64,000 nucleotides of DNA from NCBI GenBank assembly GCA_029261855.1, contig JAJDAN010000066.1, forward strand, positions 1 to 64,000. Direction: 5' to 3'. This document shows positions 42,812-50,595 of the stretch, one piece after another. Origin of the DNA: Deltaproteobacteria bacterium. GTDB lineage: Bacteria > Myxococcota_A > UBA9160 > UBA4427. The notes beneath the pieces are model-generated. The model was not told the origin of the DNA. It saw nothing but the letters and a program-made list of their open reading frames with translations, and made no database searches. A program made the translations under genes and the position numbers. Within the stretch, counting starts at the first letter, position 1. Each line of letters begins with the position of its first letter.

Positions 42812-43558
42812 CTACGCGCGCCGACTGCGCATAGACTGAAGTTCGTAGCGAGCCTGGCGAAGATCAGCACGCTCGCGCGCGATCTGGGTCTCGATCTCGC
42901 TGAGAATCCGCATGCTCTCGATCCTCTGCAGCACCGCAGCGCGAGCCTGTGCCCGTTCCTGATCAGCCTCCTCACGGGCCCTCAACACGTCGAGTCGCTG
43001 CCGTTCACGCTCGGCCTGGGCCTGCCGTTGCACCTCCTCATGCTCGCGGCGGGCGACGCCCTGGAGGTATGCCTCGAGTTCAGCCCAAACGCCCTTGGCC
43101 CGACTGTTGACGCTGGCGATCGCGATCAACGCGCCCTGGGCGTCCGCGTAGGACACGGCCAGAACGTGCGTGTCGAAGCTCGCCGTGTCGATCACGGTGC
43201 CGGCCTGCACGGCCACGACCGCAGCCTCCATGTCCGAGAGCTGCACCTCAAGGTTTTGCAAGAAGGAGTCGCCCTCAGGCAACGCTCCGCTCGCGTCTCG
43301 GATCTTGGAGATCGTGGCCGTCGTGGCCAGCGCCACGTTCTGCAACTCGCGGATCCTCGACACAGTCTTACGGCGAAGGTCCTCGATCGCCGCGGCCTCA
43401 GCCGCAGCCTGCGCGGCCTGCTGATCACGAACGAACTGCTCTTGTTGCTCCTGCAGACGCAGTTTCTCGAGCGCCTCCTGCTTCTTCCGTTCCTCCTTGA
43501 GAGCGAACGAGCCGAAGGGGGACATGTACGCCCAGGCAGACGTCTTGTGCAGACTCAT
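42812..43558 (-). CDS. Coiled-coil protein (248 aa)
   Basis: 248 residues, largely helical with Ala/Gln/Arg/Glu heptads from about 20-100 and 170-248; a central region (VSYADAQGALIAIASVNSRA) is less charged. It starts MSLHKTSAWAYMSPFGSFAL. No catalytic motif. Likely scaffold-like; part of the long minus operon. Confidence 0.72.
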   Translation of the reverse strand: MSLHKTSAWAYMSPFGSFALKEERKKQEALEKLRLQEQQEQFVRDQQAAQAAAEAAAIEDLRRKTVSRIRELQNVALATTATISKIRDASGALPEGDSFLQNLEVQLSDMEAAVVAVQAGTVIDTASFDTHVLAVSYADAQGALIAIASVNSRAKGVWAELEAYLQGVARREHEEVQRQAQAERERQRLDVLRAREEADQERAQARAAVLQRIESMRILSEIETQIARERADLRQARYELQSMRSRRA

Positions 43559-43620
43559 GATCTAGACCTCAACCACCAGCGTAGCAAGCGGACAGAGACC
43601 TGCCCGCTTGCTGTGGAGTG

Positions 43621-46128
43621 TTAGGACCCCCACCCGCCGGTCGGGTCACCCTGTTGCTCCACATTCCCTCGCGCCTGTCGAGCGAAGTCCTCAGGGCTCG
43701 GTTCCTCCGCGGGAGGCGCCGAGTTGGGCGCGCCAGGCGTCACACCACGAGCGCTCGCCGAGAAGGCCGCAGCGTCCAAGGAATCGGTCTGGACCTGTGG
43801 GGGCGGGGCGGCGGGCGCGGGTGACGCCTGCTGGTGCTGTGCCTGCTGGTGCTGGTGCGCCGCTGCTGCCGCCTGAGCGTGTGCCTGGGCTTGGTTGTGC
43901 GCCTGGGCCGCCTGGGCCTGAGCATGCGCCTGCTGCGCGTGGAAGGCAGCCTGGGCCTCAGCGCGACGCCGAATCTCGATCTGCTTCATGTGCTCGAACC
44001 GAGCCGAGATCGAACCCAGCAACGCCTCCACCCACTCCTCGCCCTCGTCGGTGCCGAGGACAGCCTGCAACCGGTCGATCTTGACCTTGAAGGCCGAGTG
44101 AGCGACCGCGGGCATGACGCTGAGCATGACCAGTTGATTGCGGATCTCAGCCGCGTCGGCGTCCGAGAGCAACTCGATCGCCTTGGGCTTGTTCATGCCG
44201 CTCATGATCATGACCTGGAGGTGCGACGCCGCAGTGTCGGGGTCGTTGCCCCCGTCGTGCATATCCACTACCAACTCCATGATCCGCCCCCACTCGGTGG
44301 CGGTTGGGTCCGCCGAGGGCGGCGGTGGCGGCGGCGTGTGGATCTGCTGCTGGGGGTGACCGGGCCGCGGCGCCGGAAGCGCCGGCGGGTAGAACTGCTG
44401 CTGGGGGTGCTGGTGGGACTGCTGCTCACCGCCACCCCGCCGGGACATGACGTCGCCCACCGCCTGGCCCAGGGCCTGGGTGCCGCTGCGAATGATCGAC
44501 TCCCACTTGCCCTCTTGCTGGGGGTCCCCATTGTTGCCGATCACCTCCTTGACCATGACGGCCACGCTGGCCAGTTTCTGGATCTCCTCGAAGGTGTCCT
44601 TCTCGGGGCGAAGGTTCACCAACTTCTCGAGCATGAGGAGCATGTCCTCGGGCTTCTGCTTGGTGTTGAGGCTCATTTCGAGCATGCGCTGACTCGCAGC
44701 CTCGGCGTCCCGGCGACGCTGCTCCTCCCGGTCGCGGTCTCGCTCCTGACGCGTCTCGTCACGGATCCGCTCGCGCTCCTGCTCGGACGCCTTCAGTTCG
44801 GCGTCGCGCTTCCACTCCCGCTCACGACGCTCGGCCTCCTCGGCACGAAGTCGACGCTCCTCGGCGGCGCGCTGCTCGCGCTCGATCCGCTCGGCCTCCA
44901 TGCGCTGCTGAGACGCCGCGAGTTGGGCCATTTGCATTTCCATGAGCTTGTCGCCCATGGACGGCTTGCCGTCGTCGCGCGTGTTCAGCGCCGCCTGCAG
45001 CGACTGGAGCTGCGCCATGCTGTCGCGTGCCTGCTGCTCGAGCTGGCGCTTGAACTCGTCGTCGCGCCGCTCCTGGTCGGACCGGATCTTGTCGATCTCG
45101 CGCCGCAGGTTCTCCTCGCGCTCCTTGGCCGCAGCGCGCTCCTGCTCCAGGCGTCGCTCCTCGCGCTCCAGAGCCGCCGCGTCAGCAGCCTCGCGAGCCG
45201 CCTCCTTGGCGGCCTCAAGGTCCGCGCGCAACGCCTCGATCTGCTCGTTGTGGGGGTCGTCGAGGGGGGCGTAGGCAACAGTCTGCGGCGGGGGCTGGAA
45301 CGGGGCCTGCTGCGCATGCCACGGGCCCTGCTGCTGGTAAGGGTTCTGGGCGTAGGGGTTGGGTTGGCCGTAGGGGTTGGGTTGGTGGGCATACCCAGGC
45401 TGCGGGTAAGGGCCCTGGTGACCGTAGGGGTTGGGCTGGTTGTAGGGAACCCCTTGCGCAACACCTCCCCCGTAGGGACCGCTGCCGTCGAACCCGTCGA
45501 ACCCGCCGTGGCCACCGTGGCCACCGTCGAACCCGCCGTGCCCACCACGGGCGTACCCGCCCGCGCCGGCATACCCGCCCGCGCCGCGCCGGCGGCGGGA
45601 CTGGGGGTAGTCGTAGTCGTCACCGAAGAAGACGGACGAGAGGCTCGAGTCCACGGGGTAAGGGTGCACCACCGGGGCCTCCTCCTCCTCTTCCTCGTCC
45701 TCCTTGTGAATCGGCTTGCTCGGGCCGGCGATCCTGAAGCCCCCTTGCTGGACCTTGCCGTTCTTGACGGACTTGGCGGTGTACTCACCGCCGCCCCAGA
45801 GTGCCCCAACCTCCTTCTCGAACCCAGTGCGACGAGTCACGTTGCCGCAGTAGCCGATTTCCTCACTGCCGCCGTTCTCGGGGTTGCACCGCTCGCGCTC
45901 GATCCGAATCGTGGTCGCAGAGTGCGGGCGCTGCAAGAAGGCCATGGGGTCCTCAGCGTCCGCGCCGTCGAGGAACGGGTCGTCGATATCAGGCGGCTCT
46001 GCGGGTGGCGGCGCGCTGTAGTACTGCTGCTGGCGCTGGTTGGCCTGGCCGTTGGTCGGAGGGTGCGTGGGCCGCGGGGGTGGCGGGGGAACGTGCTCTT
46101 CGTCCTGAGACGCGACGTCGTCGCTCAT
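43621..46128 (-). CDS. Long multidomain coiled-coil protein (835 aa)
   Basis: 835 residues. Order: Pro-rich N-terminus with an acidic run, a small globular part with Cys (RERCNPENGG...IGYCGN), an EEEEEE patch, Gly-rich (GGFDGGHGGHGGFDG) and NPYGQPN repeats, a very long coiled coil (about 290-480), a middle globular domain with Met-rich helices (VMIMSGMNKPKAIELLS), and an Ala/His/Gln-rich C-terminus. A scaffold or internal virion protein is plausible. Confidence 0.78.
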   Translation of the reverse strand: MSDDVASQDEEHVPPPPPRPTHPPTNGQANQRQQQYYSAPPPAEPPDIDDPFLDGADAEDPMAFLQRPHSATTIRIERERCNPENGGSEEIGYCGNVTRRTGFEKEVGALWGGGEYTAKSVKNGKVQQGGFRIAGPSKPIHKEDEEEEEEAPVVHPYPVDSSLSSVFFGDDYDYPQSRRRRGAGGYAGAGGYARGGHGGFDGGHGGHGGFDGFDGSGPYGGGVAQGVPYNQPNPYGHQGPYPQPGYAHQPNPYGQPNPYAQNPYQQQGPWHAQQAPFQPPPQTVAYAPLDDPHNEQIEALRADLEAAKEAAREAADAAALEREERRLEQERAAAKEREENLRREIDKIRSDQERRDDEFKRQLEQQARDSMAQLQSLQAALNTRDDGKPSMGDKLMEMQMAQLAASQQRMEAERIEREQRAAEERRLRAEEAERREREWKRDAELKASEQERERIRDETRQERDRDREEQRRRDAEAASQRMLEMSLNTKQKPEDMLLMLEKLVNLRPEKDTFEEIQKLASVAVMVKEVIGNNGDPQQEGKWESIIRSGTQALGQAVGDVMSRRGGGEQQSHQHPQQQFYPPALPAPRPGHPQQQIHTPPPPPPSADPTATEWGRIMELVVDMHDGGNDPDTAASHLQVMIMSGMNKPKAIELLSDADAAEIRNQLVMLSVMPAVAHSAFKVKIDRLQAVLGTDEGEEWVEALLGSISARFEHMKQIEIRRRAEAQAAFHAQQAHAQAQAAQAHNQAQAHAQAAAAAHQHQQAQHQQASPAPAAPPPQVQTDSLDAAAFSASARGVTPGAPNSAPPAEEPSPEDFARQARGNVEQQGDPTGGWGS

Positions 46129-46173
46129 AGGCTCTCCTCGTTTGATCTCTTCTCGGAGTAGCGCGCGACCGCG

Positions 46174-46623
46174 CTACTTCTTGGGTTTGTGTTTCTTGGG
46201 CGGCGTAGGCAGGTATGCAGGGGGTGGCCCTGGAATAGGCGGGCCTGGGGGCGCTGGCCAACCGGGCCGTATGGGAGACGGGGCCACCTGCTTGAGGCCC
46301 AGTTCTTCGAGCATTTCCGCGCGCCGCTCCTTGGTGACCTTGGGCCTGAAACCGGCCAACTCAGCCTCAGGCAGTGTGTATCCGTCGCTCGCTGACCAGT
46401 CCTTGAGGAACGCTCGCGTGGCCGGCTCGCACGACGAGCAGACCAAGTAGAAGGACACGTCCCCAGTCGCCTCCTTCTTCGTCCACCGCACCTCAAGCGC
46501 AACCGGGTCTTCTGGGTGGCGCCAACGGCCAGCCGGGCACGGGATCAGGCGACTGGTTCCGCCTCGGGTTCGGCCTGGGGGCACTTCACTGTTCTTCGAC
46601 CTCTTGCTCCTGGGCACGACCAT
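46174..46623 (-). CDS. Hypothetical protein with a CxxC motif and Pro/Lys tail (149 aa)
   Basis: 149 residues, first gene left of the divergent control region. Centre has LVCSSCEPATRAFLKDW, the end is Pro-rich and finishes KKHKPKK. ATG with GAGGGG before it. No recognised family. Confidence 0.7.
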   Translation of the reverse strand: MVVPRSKRSKNSEVPPGRTRGGTSRLIPCPAGRWRHPEDPVALEVRWTKKEATGDVSFYLVCSSCEPATRAFLKDWSASDGYTLPEAELAGFRPKVTKERRAEMLEELGLKQVAPSPIRPGWPAPPGPPIPGPPPAYLPTPPKKHKPKK

Positions 46624-46735
46624 AACCCCTCGCTCTGCGCGTGAACAAGCGCGTTTCGCCGCCTATCCCCAAACCACCACCGAATCAACACCGATTCCCT
46701 ATATATACCAGCCGGTCGCTCAGGCCAAAACCCAT

Positions 46736-46809
46736 GTATGCCGACGTACGTACGAAAACGTATGTATGTCGACGTGCGTATGCCGACGTACGTACGAGAA
46801 CGTATTTAT
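46736..46809. repeat. Two 32-bp direct repeats with a partial third copy
   Basis: Repeats at 46736-46767 and 46778-46809 share GTATGCCGACGTACGTACGA and differ at only two positions over 32 bp; they start 42 bp apart. A partial copy GTATGTCGACGTGCG lies between them. Iteron-like or operator array. Confidence 0.85.
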
Positions 46810-46838
46810 ATTTACGTCACAGTACGAACGTCCGTACA

Positions 46839-46861
46839 CGCACCGATCGAAGATCGGTGCG
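46839..46861. repeat. 10-bp hairpin with GAA loop
   Basis: Arms CGCACCGATC (46839-46848) and GATCGGTGCG (46852-46861) are perfect complements around GAA. The arm core ACCGATC also occurs in the 60423-60438 palindrome. Confidence 0.8.
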
Positions 46862-46980
46862 AACCAAGCAACTCTCGCCGGGTCGCCCCACTCGGCGCGA
46901 CTCGCTTGCAGGGGACGCCCCTCGGCATACAGTCGAGGAAGGCTAGTCGGCGATCGGAAGAACAAGAGGCCATCAGGCAC

Positions 46981-47325
46981 GTGAACACAGTCATGCTGAT
47001 CGCCGTGCACCTTCTCGCGAACGCTGAGGGGGAACTGCTCTCTCAGGCCGTGAGGGGCGTCGCGACAGGCGGCCCGATCGCCGCGTTGCTCGCCTTGATT
47101 TGCTGGAAGGTCTGGGCTGGCTGGACAGCCGAACTGGCCGAGAACAAGAGGTTGGCAGTAGCTCACGCCAAGGAGTTGGCCGACCTCAACAAGCTCCACG
47201 CAGATCGCGTGGACAAACTGCAAGCCAAAATGCTTCGGCTTGCCGTCCGTGTTCAGCGGGCCGTTGAGGCGCTGGCAGGCCTCGAAGCGCCCGAGATCGA
47301 ACAGGACCTAATCGACGGAGACTGA
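46981..47325 (+). CDS. Holin-like or small membrane/coiled-coil protein, GTG start
   Basis: 114 residues from GTG at 46981; ATG at 46993 is the alternative, both with weak ribosome sites. A transmembrane segment (about 25-50, VRGVATGGPIAALLALICWK) is followed by a coiled-coil cytosolic part (ENKRLAVAHAKELADLNKLH). One helix with a coiled tail is seen in some phage lysis proteins, but no lysin is nearby. First gene of the plus operon. Confidence 0.65.
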   Translation: MNTVMLIAVHLLANAEGELLSQAVRGVATGGPIAALLALICWKVWAGWTAELAENKRLAVAHAKELADLNKLHADRVDKLQAKMLRLAVRVQRAVEALAGLEAPEIEQDLIDGD

Positions 47326-47328
47326 TCC

Positions 47329-47694
47329 ATGCCCTTCGCGAGCCCTCCTCCCCCCGCCCCGGCGAACCACGACCCAGAAGCGCCGGTCACGACCGACTCA
47401 GAACGAGCGCTCGACGAAGTGCTGTCGAAGATCGACGCCGCGTTGCCCAAGATCCACGCCAAGGCCAGGGCGGCCACTCAGAGATTGGAGCCAGCGGTCA
47501 ATGGCGCTGGGCGGCGAAGCAAGTCCCCGACTCCAACCAAGGGGTTCTCGCCCAAGCAGTTCAAGCGCACCCAGGCCAAGTTCCAGGCCATGAGCGAGGA
47601 GTCACTGCTCACGAACAGCGGAGACGACATTCGCCTGGAGTGCAACGAAAAGGCTGCTAAACGCGAGCGGGAGATCCTAGGCGAGGAGGGGTAG
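47329..47694 (+). CDS. Hypothetical protein (121 aa)
   Basis: 121 residues, ATG three bases after the previous stop. Pro-rich start, a helical middle, then a basic patch (GRRSKSPTPTKGFSPKQFKR) and a charged end. No family recognised. Confidence 0.68.
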   Translation: MPFASPPPPAPANHDPEAPVTTDSERALDEVLSKIDAALPKIHAKARAATQRLEPAVNGAGRRSKSPTPTKGFSPKQFKRTQAKFQAMSEESLLTNSGDDIRLECNEKAAKREREILGEEG

Positions 47695-48119
47695 TGGCCA
47701 AGCGGTCATTGCCTTCCTTCGCCTACCCTCGCGCCGGCGCTCGAGGGGACTCAGATCTCGCCGCGGCGTTCACCGAACTCCTGGTCTACATGCTGCGAGC
47801 TGGCGTGCCGATCCAGATCCTAGGGCCGTCCATGGTGCTGGGGTTCGCTGAGTTCTTCCGGTCGCTGCCCGACACAGGCCCTGGGCTCGACAAGACCCAG
47901 GTGCCGCTGCTCTATGAACTCCTGGGCTCGGGGACTCCACCGCTCAAAATGGCCGCGGTGGACGCGGCCTACCAGGACCGTCCTGTGGGCAAGCAGCGCT
48001 GCGAGAACTGCTCGTCGGCCTACAAGCACGTTGTAAGCGGGGACTTCATTTGTTCGCAGATCGACTCGCTGATCGAACCGAATGGCTACTGTCGTCTGTG
48101 GAATCACGAGAGACTCTGA
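47694..48119 (+). CDS. HiPIP-like four-Cys protein
   Basis: 141 residues with GTG at 47694 sharing its first G with the previous stop. C103-x2-C106-x13-C120-x12-C133 with QRCENCSSAY and NGYCRLW is close to the spacing and ending (GWCxxW/Y) of high-potential iron-sulfur proteins, which carry one [4Fe-4S] cluster and move electrons. The preceding 95 residues are helical. A zinc site is the alternative. A HiPIP-like protein in a virus would be unusual. Confidence 0.75.
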   Translation: MAKRSLPSFAYPRAGARGDSDLAAAFTELLVYMLRAGVPIQILGPSMVLGFAEFFRSLPDTGPGLDKTQVPLLYELLGSGTPPLKMAAVDAAYQDRPVGKQRCENCSSAYKHVVSGDFICSQIDSLIEPNGYCRLWNHERL

Positions 48120-48185
48120 TCCCAGTGCAGTAGCAGGGGACGACCGACTTGGTAGCCTCGACCCAGAGAGAGGAGACCTCACCCC

Positions 48186-48575
48186 ATGATCCACCGTTTC
48201 AAGTTCTCACTACTTCTGGTCGCCGGCCTGCTGCTGTCGGCCTGTGCCAGCACCGACCTCGCGATCAACACCGCGCAGACCCAGGCCGCGGGCAACGACC
48301 GCTACACCACACTCGCCGCGGGTGCCTTGGCCAACGACGCTGACCCCACGTCGGGTCTGGAATCCGTTTCCCCGGCGGACCTCGCGAACACGCCGGACTC
48401 GGTCCGACTGCTGCTCAGCAAGTTGCTGGACGCGATCCAGGCCAACCGACTCGCCGCGCACTCTGTCGTGTTCCAACTCGGGGCAGGTCCCGACCCGGCT
48501 GGCCTCGATCTCACACCGGTGACACTGCCTGAGGTGGCAGACCCAAACAACGACAGCTTGCTGGACGAGGAGTAG
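48186..48575 (+). CDS. Lipoprotein
   Basis: 129 residues from ATG after GAGAGGAGA. Signal: FKFSLLLVAGLLLSAC, with a lipobox LLSAC at about residue 16-20. The mature part is acidic and Asn/Asp-rich. It would be lipid-anchored to the host outer or cytoplasmic membrane; superinfection exclusion or lysis regulation are common phage uses, but neither is shown here. Confidence 0.85.
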   Translation: MIHRFKFSLLLVAGLLLSACASTDLAINTAQTQAAGNDRYTTLAAGALANDADPTSGLESVSPADLANTPDSVRLLLSKLLDAIQANRLAAHSVVFQLGAGPDPAGLDLTPVTLPEVADPNNDSLLDEE

Positions 48576-48579
48576 GACC

Positions 48580-48921
48580 ATGGCAAGGAAGAAGGCCAAG
48601 AAGAAGCGCATGGCCAAGAAGCGCACAACCAAGAAGGTGACGCGCAAGAAGGCCACCAAGAAGCGCGCCACCAAGAAGAAGGCCGCGCGCAAGTCAGCCA
48701 CCGGCAAGAAGCGCTGCAAGGCAATCCTGGTGACCGGGAAGCGCTGCAAGTGCTACTGCGCCGGCGCAAGCGGCGTCTACTGCGCCGCACACAAGGGCGG
48801 CAAGAAGAAGAAGACCACGAAGAAGAAGGCCAAGAAGAAGAAGGTCCGCAAGAACTTCGCCTGGCTCGACGGCGGGGAGGGCTACTTCAAGCTGCCGCCG
48901 CTCAAGCCCGGAACCTTCTAG
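48580..48921 (+). CDS. Lys-rich protein with DUF5763-like Cys/His motif
   Basis: 113 residues, mostly Lys/Ala/Thr, with C46, C56, C68 and H71 in KRCKAILVTGKRCKC...VYCAAHK. This resembles the small RCKA..K.G.RC...YC..H zinc motif found in phage, giant-virus and bacterial proteins (DUF5763-type). The basic flanks suggest DNA binding. Confidence 0.8.
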   Translation: MARKKAKKKRMAKKRTTKKVTRKKATKKRATKKKAARKSATGKKRCKAILVTGKRCKCYCAGASGVYCAAHKGGKKKKTTKKKAKKKKVRKNFAWLDGGEGYFKLPPLKPGTF

Positions 48922-48930
48922 GAGATCACC

Positions 48931-49410
48931 ATGGCCCTGCTCGACAAGCTGCTGACCCGCGCCTCGGAGGAGGTGCGAGATCCCGAACACCACAAGGAGT
49001 GGGCGGAAAAGGGGTTCGACAAGGCGATCGAGGAGTCTCGATCGTTCGTCGAGGGCACGGTACTCGACCCCACCCTCGACGACGTCAAGGCCACGGCGCT
49101 CGACGGCCTGGACCGACTCGTCGAGCACCGCGACGCCATGGTCACCTTGGGGGCGTCTGGCCTGCGAGCTGCAATCAGCATGCTCGCCATGGGGCGACTG
49201 GACGACGCGGCCAAAGAGGCGGCGCTGCTCCAGTTGCGCTCGAGCGCGAGTTGGGACGAGGTCTCAGCCGCGATCACGACCGCGGCTGAGGCTGGCAACC
49301 AGGCGCGCCGCGAGTTCGAGGCGGCCAAGAAGGAGATCCTCGGTGTCCTCAAGGATATTGGGATCACCGCGGGCAAGGCGCTGTTGCCTGTGCTGCTGGC
49401 TGTGATCTAG
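48931..49410 (+). CDS. Helical protein with hydrophobic C-terminus (159 aa)
   Basis: 159 residues, mostly helical (KGFDKAIEESRSF, RREFEAAKKEILGVL), ending ITAGKALLPVLLAVI, a short hydrophobic tail that could anchor or insert into a membrane. ATG after GGAGATC. No family. Confidence 0.7.
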   Translation: MALLDKLLTRASEEVRDPEHHKEWAEKGFDKAIEESRSFVEGTVLDPTLDDVKATALDGLDRLVEHRDAMVTLGASGLRAAISMLAMGRLDDAAKEAALLQLRSSASWDEVSAAITTAAEAGNQARREFEAAKKEILGVLKDIGITAGKALLPVLLAVI

Positions 49411-49422
49411 GAGGTCAACACC

Positions 49423-50061
49423 ATGGGTCTCTTGACCATGTCCCAACTCAGTGGCCTCGGCGCCGCGCCGGCCACCTTGCGCTACCTCAAGCTCAAGGGG
49501 TCGTCCCTGGTGTCCGTGGAACGCCCTCCCAGGCCTGGGCGTCCAGGTAGCCTGTCGGGTCTGGGGCAGGCCTCTGAGTGCGGCCCCGCGCCGTCCCTGA
49601 GCCCCACCGAGCGCTCCCAGTGCTGCCCCAACGTCGGCTGGGTGATCTACGACCTCGGCGAGAGCGAGTATGGCCTGTGCGAACGAGCTGCCGCCGCGTC
49701 CTCTTCTGGATCCTCGTCCAGTTCCTCAAGTGCCGCGCTGCCCTCTGCTGCAAGTTCGGACGATCCGTTCGCCGCAGTGGAGGCCAGGCGTCAGGCGCTC
49801 GAGGAGCGGCGGATCGCAGCGGACGAGGCTCAGTTCAAGGCGCTCTTGCAGGAGGCTCAGCTACGTCGGATCCTGGGGCAGGCCAAGGCACTGCAGCAGG
49901 CCGAGGCGGCGGAGCGGGCTGGGATCGCGCGGGCGGCGGCGGACGCACGAGCGGCCAAGTTGGCGGCAGCGGACGCCGTGCGGCGCTCGGCCCAGGCCAA
50001 GCAACTCCTGGGGATCGGCGCGGTGGCCTTCGTGGGCGCCAAGATCCTCAAGCTGATCTAG
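49423..50061 (+). CDS. Ser-rich, Ala-coiled protein with C-terminal anchor
   Basis: 212 residues. MSQLSGLGAAPA at the start, a region with C/P, a Ser run (SSSGSSSSSSSAALPS), a long Ala/Arg coiled coil and an anchor LLGIGAVAFVGAKILKLI. Same GLG head and tail-anchor design as the 31-40 kb array, though on the other strand. Confidence 0.75.
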   Translation: MGLLTMSQLSGLGAAPATLRYLKLKGSSLVSVERPPRPGRPGSLSGLGQASECGPAPSLSPTERSQCCPNVGWVIYDLGESEYGLCERAAAASSSGSSSSSSSAALPSAASSDDPFAAVEARRQALEERRIAADEAQFKALLQEAQLRRILGQAKALQQAEAAERAGIARAAADARAAKLAAADAVRRSAQAKQLLGIGAVAFVGAKILKLI

Positions 50062-50069
50062 GGGCAGAC

Positions 50070-50381
50070 GTGCTCGTGAGTGAAGACCGCAAGACGCAGA
50101 TCCAAGACCTCGCCATGGCGACAGCCCTGGAACTGATCCGCAACAACCTGCACAGCGAGGACGTCGACCTGCGGTCAATCTGCACGCGACTCAGGCCGTT
50201 CAGCGGACTGCTGGCCTCCCATGGCCTGGACGAGGCGTCGGCGCGCCAATTCCTCGACGCAGGCTTCCGTATGGTCTCGTTCAATCCCGACCCCTCGATC
50301 GGCAACCGGTTGGAGTCGCTGCGACTGCTCGACATGCTGCTCGACAAACTCGACTCCATGAAGCCCTTGCTGGGCATGTAG
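50070..50381 (+). CDS. Hypothetical protein (103 aa)
   Basis: GTG at 50070 follows AGGGG; a longer frame runs back from here but lies over the previous gene. Helical, Leu-rich (ALELIRNNLHSEDVDLRSIC), ending KPLLGM. No family. Confidence 0.65.
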   Translation: MLVSEDRKTQIQDLAMATALELIRNNLHSEDVDLRSICTRLRPFSGLLASHGLDEASARQFLDAGFRMVSFNPDPSIGNRLESLRLLDMLLDKLDSMKPLLGM

Positions 50382-50388
50382 GGGTTGC

Positions 50389-50592
50389 ATGTCGCTCGAC
50401 TCCTGGTCCCGAAACCACCGCCGCGACCCCGAGGTCGCAGCGTGGCTTCGTGAGAACCCAGTTCCTGAGGACTGGGTTGGGACTCGGTTGTCCTGGGCCT
50501 ACAACTCCATGCCCGACCGCGGGAAGGTGTGGAGCGGGGTAGGGGTGTTGGCTGGACTGGCGCTCGTGTGGTGGGCCTGGCGGCAGGGGTAG
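50389..50592 (+). CDS. Tail-anchored small protein (67 aa)
   Basis: 67 residues, ATG with GGGGTTGC upstream. Soluble head with ENPVPEDW, then the anchor WSGVGVLAGLALVWWAW with RQG. Same design as the main array. Confidence 0.72.
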   Translation: MSLDSWSRNHRRDPEVAAWLRENPVPEDWVGTRLSWAYNSMPDRGKVWSGVGVLAGLALVWWAWRQG

Positions 50593-50595
50593 CTC

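Larger units (their letters stand above)
46624..46980. promoter_or_regulatory. AT-rich divergent intergenic region, candidate origin/control hub
   Basis: 357 bp between divergent operons and clearly more AT-rich than the rest. It holds TATATATA near 46702, a direct repeat pair (46736-46809), TATTTATATTTA near 46803 and a hairpin at 46839-46861. No gene of its own is seen. Divergent promoters are almost certain here; an origin is only suggested. Confidence 0.7.

Noticed and set aside
46981-47325. Lysis cassette
   Set aside because: A single holin-like helix is seen, but no endolysin or spanin is found nearby.
49578-50381. Longer plus-strand frame upstream of 50070
   Set aside because: It lies over the 49423 gene; GTG at 50070 with AGGGG gives a compact gene.
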